Shown here: positions 33,801 through 45,800 of the stretch, in pieces
Numbering within the stretch: position 1 is the first letter of the stretch
How the letters are laid out: each line of letters begins with the position of its first letter
Assembly (NCBI GenBank): GCA_032158295.1
Contig: CM063255.1
Span: 620,001-684,000 of the forward strand
Length of the DNA stretch: 64,000 nt
Source: Pycnopodia helianthoides
Lineage: Eukaryota; Echinodermata; Asteroidea; Forcipulatida; Asteriidae
Direction of reading: 5' to 3'
The notes under the pieces: model-generated
What the model was told of the DNA's origin: nothing
Databases searched by the model: none
Seen by the model: the letters and a program-made list of their open reading frames with translations, nothing else
Translations under genes and position numbers: made by a program

Positions 33801-36800
33801 TAGAGAAAGATACAGGAACTAAGGTGATGATCAGAGGCAAGGGCTCTGTCAAGGAGGGGAAAGTTGGACGTAAAGATGGTCAGCCGTTACCTGGTGAAGA
33901 TGAACCACTCCATGCTTTAGTGACGGCTAATACATCAGAAGCTGTTAAGAAGGCTGTTGATCAGGTACAGGTTGGCTAAACAAGTAGTGTAGGTGAATGG
34001 CTCAAATTGTAGATACACCTGTTTTGTTTACACCTGTTTAGTCCATCATGAACAACAAATTGAAAAACTAATCATAATTTCGCACTTACCTCTAAATCAA
34101 TCAACCAGCTCTTTGTGAGCAAAGAGTAAACAAGCTTTAGAAGCTTCGTGTTTTATTCTTTCTCTATTCATATTGGTGTAACAAAAATGTCATACCCAAG
34201 ACTGGAGCCACACACAAAAGAAAGGTAACATGTAAATTTTCCAAGCATTAAATACATGTATGTGGAGGCAATTGCTTCCATACCATGGTGTTTGACTTAA
34301 AAGCCCATGGACTTTATGTCTATAGCTACACAAAGAGACAAAGACAATTGCCCCTGTCATGACTGTCTTTGCGTTGATGTCCTGTAAGATACAGGTCTTG
34401 TACTTCACCAACACAAGGAGGGTATTTGGCCCACACCCATGAGTTTGCCTAGGTACCCTTTGACATTTTAGACATTTTGTTTATAGTAAAACAATTTTAC
34501 CAATATCCGTTGAAAATAAAATGCTGAAATCACCAAATATTTGCAGTGGTTTCTTCAAACCATCAAACATAGCTGTGCACTAAACTCACAAAATGTACCA
34601 AATTGATCTGAATATTTAAAATAAAAGCTATTGACATGTGATTTTTCATAAAGCTCAGGATAAGGGTCTACTTGTTGAGAGGTTTAGTGACATTTGCTAG
34701 CGTGGAATTTTAATCTCTGACAGGGCAAGGTCAATTTTTATTTTGCAAAGGGCACTTCCATTGAAAAATCTTGGGAAACGTCAAGGCCAAGACCAGGGGA
34801 AACAGAGGCCATGGCCTTCAGGGCCTCCATGTAATTCCACGGGTGCATTTGATGACTTGTCTTTAGTTTATTTTTATTGTTATTATTATTTAGGTTCAAT
34901 CGCTGGTTTTTATTCAGCATGCCTGTCTGACAATACTGAAATATTTTTGTAACATGGAATCAAGAAGTAAAGACTTGCTGTTCTTATTTTCTTCTTTCAC
35001 TATCATTTTCATTTTTATGCAAGATAATTTCAGTTAGTGCAAGATAATTTTTTTTAAATTACGTCAACTTCCTATGGTTATTGTTTTACTAGGATCCTTT
35101 CCTCACTCAAAAGAAATCATGGTATTACTCAACACCCACCAAACTGTTGGACACTGCATATGGTGGTATGCTTGATCTGTGTATAAAAGCATTTAAAATC
35201 AGTTTACCAGTGCATTCCTCAGTCCAACACCATACAGTAACTCAACACCCAAAGTGTTGGACTCTGATTATAGTGGTTTGCCTGATCCCATGTAAAGCAC
35301 AATAAGTTTTACTTGTGCAGACCTCAGTCCAACAGAATCAAACAAACCATGCAGGTGGATTTGGATGGGTTGGGAATAGTTATGGATAATGTATGCTTGA
35401 CGTTAATGCTATTGTATGCAGCTTTGCTATGCACTGCTTTGATCTAAACTTTATCATTACTGTGCATGATATGTTTAAACTCTTTCCATTTTATACAGGC
35501 AAGAATATGATATATTGCATGTTACTTCACAACTTACACATCATCCATTAAATGTGATGAGTTTTCATTATGGTGATTTGATATGTAACAAACTTCATGT
35601 ACTAATCTCTTCATTAATCCTCCCACTCTTCGTAAGCATTTTGCAGTGAGTTGACCAACCATTACTAACCATTCAACAGCACTGTTTGTAAATGATGGCA
35701 CAACTGTGCACAGAACTACATGTAACTGTGTACATTGTGTGTACTGTTTAGGCTGGCATAGTTTATCTGTCATTCAAAACCACATCAATGGATGATCTTG
35801 AATGGTCCTGAATGGTCACACAGTAGGAGGGTTGACTGTGTACTATGTACATTACATGTAGATGCATTCACCACATTATATTATATTGCAGGTTGGTATA
35901 GTTTATCTATCATTCAAAACCACATTGGATGATATTGAATGGTTGCACAGTAGAGGTTGACTGTGTACTGCGTAAATGCATTCAGCACATGATACATTTT
36001 GCAGGCTGGCATAGTGCATCTATCATTCAAAACTACAACGGATGATATTGAATGGTCAAACGTAGAGGGTTGACTGTGTACTGTGTAGATGCATTCACCA
36101 CATGATATATTGCAGGCTTGTGTTCACTATCATTGGGTACATGTATATTCGTTCAAAATTTGTTGCGAAAAAATCTTAAATGTTAACCAACAAAAATGAC
36201 CTGTGGTATGAATTCAAAAAGTAGTAATGGTCTTAGATTTCCACCTCAGTAGAGTCTTCCTTTGTGGAGAAAGGTTCTATTTGGATCAATATTACAGCCA
36301 TTACCACTCTTTGCAGTCCTTCAAAATTACAAAACAAAACAATTATGATATTACTTACTGATAAACTATTGTGTGAAGTCTCTATAAAGTAATCTAGCTT
36401 CAGCATTTGGAATTGTATTTTATTCCCAAGTCCCAACTGTCATATACCACTAAAAATCTGTATCTTCTAACTTCAGATATTTTAAGATTTCAGATTGGAA
36501 AAATCTACTTCAGATTTTTGCATGAGGGCTACGATTATTCCATCAGTATCCATTTTAAGATCGCTGTAACTCTGCACACTGTGTATTTATTACTAAAACT
36601 CATATCTGCATCATTTTTATTTAGCGCTTCATTGTTTTGTACTGCTGTTCTTTCATCCAGCACAAGGCTGTACGTTTGTACTGTTTATTTCAAATTTAAG
36701 AATCTTTGGGTAATTTAATAGGCAGTGTCTAACCTAAACCATGCCCTAGAGGTTGAAATGCACAATTCTAGATTTTGATCTTAGATACAAACATCATACC

Positions 36801-39800
36801 TTAGAAGTCCTCCATAGTTATCAGGATTTCCCAGCAAGGACAGAAACTTCTACTGTAGACTTTTCCCTCCCTTAAACTGCCTGCGGGCCGACCTGCATTT
36901 TGCTTGTGCTGCAACAGAACTGTTGGGATCAAGTAGGAAAGCAACACTCAGGTCACTCTAATTGAGAAATCATGTAAATGCCATAAGCGCCTTGGATCAA
37001 GCGTCACCCTGACAGCCACGCTCATGCCACCCACGATCAAAGACCTGTTGCTAAAGCACATTTTGCGTTAATAGCCGTACGAATGTTTATCCTGCCATTG
37101 AAGTTGTTTGTAGTTGAGATGAATTTAAGTTACATACATGTAAGCCAGTTTGAGATATGGTGGACACAATGATATGACACTGTTAGGTTTGGGTAAATCT
37201 GTCTGTATTCACCCAAACCAAACAGTGCTCTCATATAGATAGGTTACAGTATGACATAAATCGGCCATCTTTACGAGCAGTTTAGAACAAACAGTCATGC
37301 GTTTCATGTGAGAACGGCGTGCAACGCGCGCGCATTTCACGAAACTCATTGCAGGATTGGTCAGTGAACAACGCGGCTGCGTTAATAAGTTGAGCGTTTG
37401 ACGCACCTGCAAGCCAGAATGCAATTTGCCCGTAAAGATGGCGTCTGCTGGGAACTACATGTATCTATTGTGTCAACCATATCGTTATCTCAAAAAGGCT
37501 AATGATCTGGGCCCAACTTCATAGAGCTGCTTAATCAGAAAATATTGCTAAATAATTGCCTGCTAAGCAGAAATGAGCAGGATACCAGTCACAAATTGTA
37601 CATGTGGTATGGTAGTTTGGCTGGTAACCTTGTTCTGATAAGCATAATTTTCTTGTGCTTAGCTACTTTTTGTGCTTAAGCAGCTTCATGAAATTGGACC
37701 CTGATCTTGAACTTCAGATTAATGTATTTCTCTACAGTGCCTGCTAAAGATTCACCTGTAGGCCCAGATCACTGCATGTTTGCATCATGTCTTTATCATA
37801 ATTGATCCTTTGCACTGACATCACATGCGGCTACTGTCTGCCTACAATGGTCTGCCAATTTGGTAATCAAAATGCATGCAAATAATGGTGCAGGTCTCAC
37901 CATGCACGCCTTGCTTAAAATGGCTCTGCACCGCAATACATGGGAAATCTGACTGTAAAAATGGCATAAGCCAGATTTATAGAGTAATGATGTCAAACGA
38001 ATTGATTTGATATAAACCACGCATGGTATTCTTCCTGCTTTAGTCTGATTTCAGATTTTTGTTTTGCCCTTGGACAAATCTGAAAAAGCGTGATTGAATA
38101 GCCAGAAAAGTCTATTCAAGCCAACAAGCTTTGTACATGTACATGTAGGTGGCCCTTGTACTTGATAAGATGTTCCTACTCAATTCCAAGGGCCAAATAT
38201 CATGCCTGATAAACCATTTCAATGACTGAGTCCATGAGTCAATTCTAAGAAGATCAATCAAATCAGCTTAAAGTTGTTTTCATTCTCAACCCGTCCGTGT
38301 ACTAACCCCCTTTGCCTCCGCAGTAACTCCGCCCCTTGTCGAACATATCTCAATAGATACGACAAATCGTCTTCAATGGCATCGAAGCGCCCGAGGGTCA
38401 CAACGAGCTCAAACGGTCACAACTGCGCGAGCTTGCTGCCTTAAATGGTACGCTCCGCGATGCTGATATCTCAAGGTACCTAGGTGTCAGTAACAATAAA
38501 AAGTCAATGTTTGTGCTTGCGTACTTATATTGTGCCCCTTTTTTTCTTTTTCTTTTTCTCGCACCATTCTCCCCCTGCCTCCTCCTATGTGGATGTTGTT
38601 TGCTGCCCTCTGGTGTTGTTACCCGGTCTTTGTTTGGTCACCATCGTCGTGATTGTGTTGTAGATCCGTGAAATTATCAAACAGGGGATTGAGACGCCAG
38701 AAGGTCAGAATGATCTGAGACGGATGCAGCTGAGGGAATTGGCTCGTCTTAATGGTACACTAAGAGATGAGGATACTACAAGGTTTGTTCTAATAGCTTG
38801 CTCAATTTGCTTAGCGCAACAAAATCTCTTTAAAGGAACATTACAGAATTGGTTTTTGCTAACAAAACAGTTGCTGGCAGTGTAAGCACTTTATGTAATC
38901 CACCATATACATAAACTGACAAACCTGTAGAAGTTTGAGATCGATCGGCCATCTGGGTCACAAGAAAATAGTGAAAAACCGATTACACATATTTTGCATG
39001 AAATCATAGAGATTTAAAAAATGCATAAAATGCTAAAATGGAAAGTTAGTTTATTCATTTCTCATCACCATGGCATTTCAGACAGAAATATTTCAAGGGA
39101 TGTTTTCTACTATCACCATTAGACCGTGTAAGTTTTATGTAAATCTGTGATCAAAAAGTTTATTTTACAAGTTCTTTTCTTACCAATTCTGTAATGTTCC
39201 TTTAAGCAAAATCAGTTTGCCCACTAGATTTGTTCATTGTATATTGAATGTGATTGGTTTCATCTAAATTTGCTAAACACCAAAAAATATCAGTAAGCAG
39301 AATTAGTTTGCCAGCTAGATTTTTTCATTGTAAATTGTTTGTGATTGGTTTCATGTAAATTTGCTGAGCACAAAGTTCTCACTAAGCAGGATCAATTTGC
39401 CAACCAGACTTTTTCATTGTATATTTTTTGTGATTGGTTTTATGCAAATTTTTGCTTAGCAAATGTGTTGAGTAATATTTCCTGCTTTAAGACCAGGGCC
39501 CAATGTCATAGAGCTGCTTAAAGGCCCTGTACACTATTGGTAAGATCGAAAAACACAATGTTCACAGATTCACACATAACTTACATGATTTAAAGTAAGT
39601 AATGGTAGAAAGGGTTCCTTAAAATATTTCTGCCTAAAATGCTATCAATTCTGAGAAACGAGTAAAACAATAGTAATTATCGCGCGCGATAATTTGAAAA
39701 AACAGAAAACACATAAGATCTCTTTTCACTATTTTCTCGTGACCTCGATGACCAATTGAGCTCAAACTTTCACAGGTTTGTTTGTTCATAATGCATATGT

Positions 39801-42800
39801 TGAATCACACAAAATGTGGACACTGATTTTGAGCTGTTACCAAAAGTGTACAATACCTTTAAAGGTACTTTAAAAGTACACCTTTGGTTTTTGGAATCAT
39901 TCGATTGTTTAAATCCTATAAATGTAGACATTAAAACCAACCAGTGAAAATTTCATTTCGAAAGGTAGGAGCATTTTTGAGATATCGCCAAATATCTGGA
40001 GCGGTTATGTCCATGCAGGAATCAATCTGTAATTGGAATGCACAATCTGAGGAATGTTTTTCAGATTAAAATGTTTTTGATTCCCTCCCTCTAAAACCAC
40101 ATTCCTTAAAAGGGAATTATTTCTTAACATGATGTACATTATCAACAGATACAATGCTTCTTACCAAGTAAGTTTTTATGGCCATTAATTTTTTGGAGTA
40201 TTACCAAAGGTATACCCTCCCTTAATGCACAAAAAGTAGCTAAGCACAACTAAATTATGCTTACAAGAATAAGGTTACCACTCAAAATATCATGTCTCAT
40301 GTACCATCCTGCTCATTTGTACTTAGCAGAACAGTGTCAAGCAACATTTTCTGCATAAGCAGCTCTATGAAATTGGCCTGCATCCATGGTAACAGAAAAC
40401 ACTTGTTGACCAAATGACCAGATGTGATCTCAGATTAGTATGTTGTTTAAAACGGCAGATGAATTATTCTGATGAGTGTCTGCATTTCAACCTGTAAGAC
40501 GTTTTGCTGCAAACTTTAAGGAGGGCCTTCAAGGTTAAATTAAGTTTTGTGACGCACTCATTTTCCAATAGATAGAGTCCTCATGAAAGGGCAGAAAAAT
40601 TACAAGTCTCTAACCTCACGTTAAAATGGTGTAAAATATCATTTTATTTGAAGCTCTTTCAGAGAATAAAAAATTTGAAATACGACGTTATCGAACAACA
40701 AAAACAAATGGGTCTGGGGCTCTGTTGTGCATTCCAGAGAGGAATTATTGCACCAATCAAGAGCTCAAATGCAACCCTGTTTTGATTGAATATTATCAAA
40801 ATTCAGGAATGGACTAAAAATTCTCTGCACAAAAATGTGCAGACCATGTAATTGAAATGTGACTTCATCGATGATTGGACATTGACAAAAATTACACTGG
40901 AAGGATATCAAACACAGAGGCATTTTACACTCATTTAAACAGAGGTCAGAGACTTCTTTTTTGTTTTGTTTTTAATTTTCTGTTGGAAAATGAGTGGATC
41001 ACAAAACTGACCTTGGAGCCATTCTTTAATTATCAATCGTGGGCATAAGTGTTTATGCATGGCTTAGAATCATGATATGCAGTGGACTTTGATCTTCAAA
41101 AGAGCAAGGCCATTTTCATTTTTCAAAGGGCACTGCATTTGGAAAAGCTTACAAAACTATGGAAAACTTTTAAAGGGGGACCAAGGCCAAGACCAGAACA
41201 ACAGAGGTCTGCTTTATGTATTTCAAACGTACAATATATGCTGATATTGCTTATTACACACCTTTCAGAGCAGCAACGCTTATTATGCTTGAAGGGACTA
41301 TCTCACGAAAGTCTCGCTGAGCAGTTTGGTTCATAAAACTCAAAGCCAAAAGAGCAGTTTGGTTCATAAAACTCAAAGCCAAAGGTAGCAAAGCCAATTA
41401 CAAAGCTAACCATCCTACACAGCTGGTTTTAGAGTGGGTCAAAGTTCAGAATTCGGTACACCAAAAGGGAAAGAAGGGTGCGTAGCAGGTTTAAGGTATG
41501 ACTCCAGTATATGTCTTCTTATTACAACAAGACTGTCCTAACCATTTCTGCTAGTGTTGTACTCACAAAAAACAATAGACCCTTCTCACTGACGTTACAG
41601 CAATGGAGGAAGTCTGCCATGCTGGAGTACTATGCACCTGTAGGATACAGCGTTACGTTTAGAAACACATATCTGTGCAGTTTAGAAATGTCTGTGGGTG
41701 ACGTGCGCGTGTAATTCGCTAGCATGGCGAGCGATAAATAGTGACATCTACGTAGGGTCGGAATGAACCTATTTCCTCCTCTTGTGAAATAAATGCTGTG
41801 CTAACTTTTCCTCCGTTTAAAGTTTCAAATTCAGCTGACTCAGTTTGTTTTCATTCCCCCAAGATGTTCCAACTGTGGTGCCCTGACTCATCGTACATGG
41901 CAATGCCCAGAGAAGCAAAACATCACTGGCACCATACAGTGTTCCATCTGTGGAGGTACTGGCCACATTGCCCAGGACTGTCGTCAAAACCCTATGGGTG
42001 GTGGTGGACCCGGTGGTCCCATGGGTGGAGGACCTATGGGAGGACCCAACGGACCTCCACCTAGGATGCAAGGTCCTAGTGCAGCAGAGAAAGCCAAGAT
42101 GGACTCTGAGGTATGGTGTTACATTCTCTAGTCATCATAAGAAGTATAAACAGTGAAAGTAGTTTTAACACAAGACAGTCACAACAAACAACAACAGACC
42201 AAAAAGAACAATGACAGATCGGCAATGTATGAACAAAAAAGAAACATCAATGAAACATCAAACATTACTAAACCTATTATTTGGTTTTTACCCATACACT
42301 GATGTCATGTGTAAAGCACTGTATACTCAGTACTTTCCCAAGTCCTGTGGGAAAAATTCACTGGAATATTACTCAGTTGGGATTCAAACCCACACCTTTG
42401 CCCGTCTAGAGGAGTTGTCTTACCACTAAACCACTGAGATTGCCCGGTAGCTAGAGGACTCGGGAAAGGACTTCAGAAAGCACTGAGTATACAATGCGTT
42501 ACACACATCGGTGTAAAGTTTTACACCAAATATTTGTTATCCCTGATGCAAATTTAACATCTATTTAAAGGTATTGTACACTTTTGGTAACAGCTCAAAA
42601 TCAGTGTCCACATTTTGTGTGATTAAACATATGCATGAACAAACAAACCTGTGAAAGTTTGAGCTCAATTGGTCATCGAGGTCACGAGAAAATAGTGAAA
42701 AGAGATCTTATGTGTTTTCTGTTTTTTCAAATTTTTCAAAATTACTATTGTTTTACTCGTTTCTCAGAAACAATAGCATTTTAGGCAGAAATACTTTAAG

Positions 42801-45800
42801 GAACCCTTTCTACCATTACTTACTTTAAATCGTGTAAGTTATGTGTGAATCTGTGAACATTGTGTTTTTCGATCTTACCAATAGTGTACAGGGCCTTTAA
42901 TACTAAACCTTTCTATTTGTTTCTTTGATTTGTTTTCTTCTTCTGCTTTAGTACATGTCTCTTATGGCTGAGTTAGGAGAAGGACCCCCTATGTCTGATC
43001 CTAAAGTTGGCATGCCTCCATCTCATGGTCATGGTGTCATGCATCATATGGGACCCAGACCTCTTCTTTCAACACCGTCTGGTCAGGGGAATCAGAATCA
43101 TCCTCATCATCCACCACCTCTGGTAAGTCATTGTCTTTCTTCCTCATGGCCCTCAGTGGTTTGTATGTTTGAAATACTGAGTCTTCATCCAGTCTTATAC
43201 CTACATGGCGTGTTGTGGCCGATCGGATAAGAACACCGGACTCAAGCTCTGGTGTTTCTGATCAGCAGAGTGTGAGTTCCAGTCCCGGTCGTGACACTTG
43301 TGTCCTTAAGCAAGACACTTAACCATTATTGCTGCGTCGTTCGGATTGGTCGTAAAGCCATAGGTCCCTTGTGTTGTTGAATGTAGAAGAACCAAGTCGC
43401 ACTTACCGGTTCGCCCCTGGTGTTCCTGGTTTGATTGGCTGCATATTGCGCCAAAGAACCTTGTAAACCATTACATGGTGCTAAGTAAAGGAACAGGTCT
43501 CATACATCAAAAACTTAGCTCCGCATGCCTTGTAAGAAAAAATACTAAGCGTTTTGAGACGCCAATTTGTGTGATAAAGTGCTATATAAGAACTCAGTAT
43601 TATTTTTATTTTGTATAGCAGGGTTTGAAATTTAACAGTCCTCGGTCACCAAATGTGAGTGAAAACAGCGGCGGGCTAGTCAAGATCCTACCTTTACTAG
43701 TCCACTGGGCGAGTCAAAAAAGTGTTCCTTCTCACAATAAATAATTTAAGATGTAATCATAAATCAAGTTTTACAAGACAGAGACCAAATAAGGTATTGT
43801 GGCATCTTCTAGAAGCCTGGGCTTGTGGTTAGATGCCTGATGGACAGACAAACAGAATGCATTATTAGCCAGGTCAATTAATGTTATTAGCAAGTCTAAA
43901 CTTTGGATTTTTCTATCCATGGTTACCTGGAATACTAAGATGGATAAGAGTGTAACTTTGTTGTGGACTTGACCACAAGACATACTGTAATCAAGCCACA
44001 TCTTTTAATATTTGAAAAAGTTGTCTTTTAGTTCCAATTTCTCTTTGTGCTTCAGATGGGTCCAAATTTCCAACCTCCGTGGATGAACAAAGATCACCAC
44101 GGACCCCCAATGCAGAACAAGCCTCCTAGTCTCCTAGGTATGCCCCCTCCTCCACACCACCGAGGACCCCCTGGTGGGGGTGGAGGTGGCGGACCCCCAG
44201 GTCCAGGTCATCCACCAAACAACTTCAATGGCCCCCCACCCCCGGGTCCACCAGGTCAATTCAACATGAATCAACCCCCTCCTGGATTGCTACCTCCCCC
44301 TATGATGCAACCCCCTCCTAATATGATGAATGTACCCATGCCCCCTCCTGGATGGGCGGGGGTAACCTCCATGGGCAATGCCGCCTCCTCCTCCTGCATC
44401 ACAACATCCTTCAGCAGAAACATCAGTAACCATGACGCCATGTAAGTAACTGCTTAAAGGATGACTGTCATCATGATCATACATTTAGCAGCCTGTGACT
44501 GTACCATGAATTATGAACTCTAGCCCAGTTACTGCACGAGGGCCTACGGCTCAGTATCAGATGTAAAGCCATTAAAGGGGACTGTCATAATGATCATACA
44601 TGTAGCATGCCTGGGACTGTACCATGGAATTATGAACTCTAGCCCAGTTACTGCATGGGGCCTACGGCTCAGTATCAGATGTATAGCCATTAAAGGGACT
44701 GTTGTCATGATCATAACAGGCATGTGGCTTTACATGGAATTATGAACTCTAGCCCAGTTACTGCACGAGGGCTACGGCTCAGTAGCAGATGTATAGCCAT
44801 TAAAGGGGACTGTCATAATGATCATACATGTAGCAGGCCTGTGACTGTACCATGGAATTATGAACTCTAGCCCAGTTACTGCACGAGGGCCTACGGGCTC
44901 AGTATCAGATGTAAAGCCATTAAAGGGGACTGTCATAATGATCATACATGTAGCATGCCTGGGACTGTACCATGGAATTATGAACTCTAGCCCAGTTACT
45001 GCATGGGGGCCTACGGGCTCAGTATCAGATGTATAGCCATTAAAGGGGACTGTTGTCATGATCATAACAGGCATGTGGCTTTACATGGAATTATGAACTC
45101 TAACCCAGTTACTGCACGGGGGCCTACGGGCTCAGTATCAGATGTACAGCCATTACAGGGCCCTTACATTAAAGGGGACTGTTGTCATGATCATAACAGG
45201 CCTGTGGCTTTACATGGAATTATGAACTCTAACCTAGTTACTGCATGGGGGCCTAAGGGCTGCCTGTCCCATCACAAAGGGCGCCATCATTATTGTAATG
45301 TGACGGACAGCTCCTGCAGCAACTGGGTTAGAGTTCATTATTTCAGGTACAGAGACATGCCTGCTTTGATCACGAAAACAGTTCCTCTTTAATTGAGTCC
45401 ATCAGTTAAATATTGAAATAAATTAACAGCTCATGATGATACTCAAATTACTTTGACATGAACTTTACAGAAACACCATAAAGAAATGGAGAGAGTTTAA
45501 ATATTTATTGGGTATTAAAACTCCTTTCTAAATATATCTCAGTTTGCCGTTAGTCAGTGTAGTGATTCATGCATTACAGTGTTTGTTTGAAAATGATGTA
45601 TACATTGCTTTTATAACATGCTACAGTTGTTCATGGCCTTGCATTTCAACCCTAGTAGAGTCATTTTAATAGCTTTATTTGTTTATTAGCCTTTGAGAAA
45701 GACTGCTGGTGTCAGGCCATTACCTGTTTTATGCAATATGTAACACAGGTCATTCGGGTTGGTAAGCAGTTTGCAATAGTTATTTCCATTATTTCATTTG

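Larger units (their letters stand above)
33965..38356 (+). other. SF1: SF1 intron 6, upstream of the alternative exon
   Basis: 4.4 kb with several repeats (34722-34850, 35091-35350, 35752-36120, 37509-37703). The end is listed separately for its splice signals. Confidence 0.55.
39494..40381. repeat. CTTAGCAG-type MITE split by two nested MITEs
   Basis: The outer left end AGGGCCCAATGTCATAGAGC and right end GCTCTATGAAATTGGCCTG belong to the same family as 37509-37703. The left part stops after GCTTAA and resumes at AATGCACAAAAAGTAGC near 40223. Confidence 0.75.
38783..41863 (+). other. SF1: SF1 intron 7
   Basis: Dense in MITEs: 38829-39205, 39494-40381 (with two nested insertions), 40516-41029; also a dispersed repeat at 41103-41215 and a 33-bp tandem at 41319-41384. 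Confidence 0.6.
42111..42951 (+). other. SF1: SF1 intron 8
   Basis: Contains a SINE at 42284-42458 and a MITE at 42564-42900; nothing else. Confidence 0.6.

Noticed and set aside
38357..38475. Idea that the second QUA2 exon is a decayed pseudo-exon
   Set aside because: Length, phase and splice sites are intact and changes are mostly synonymous or conservative, which decay would not produce.
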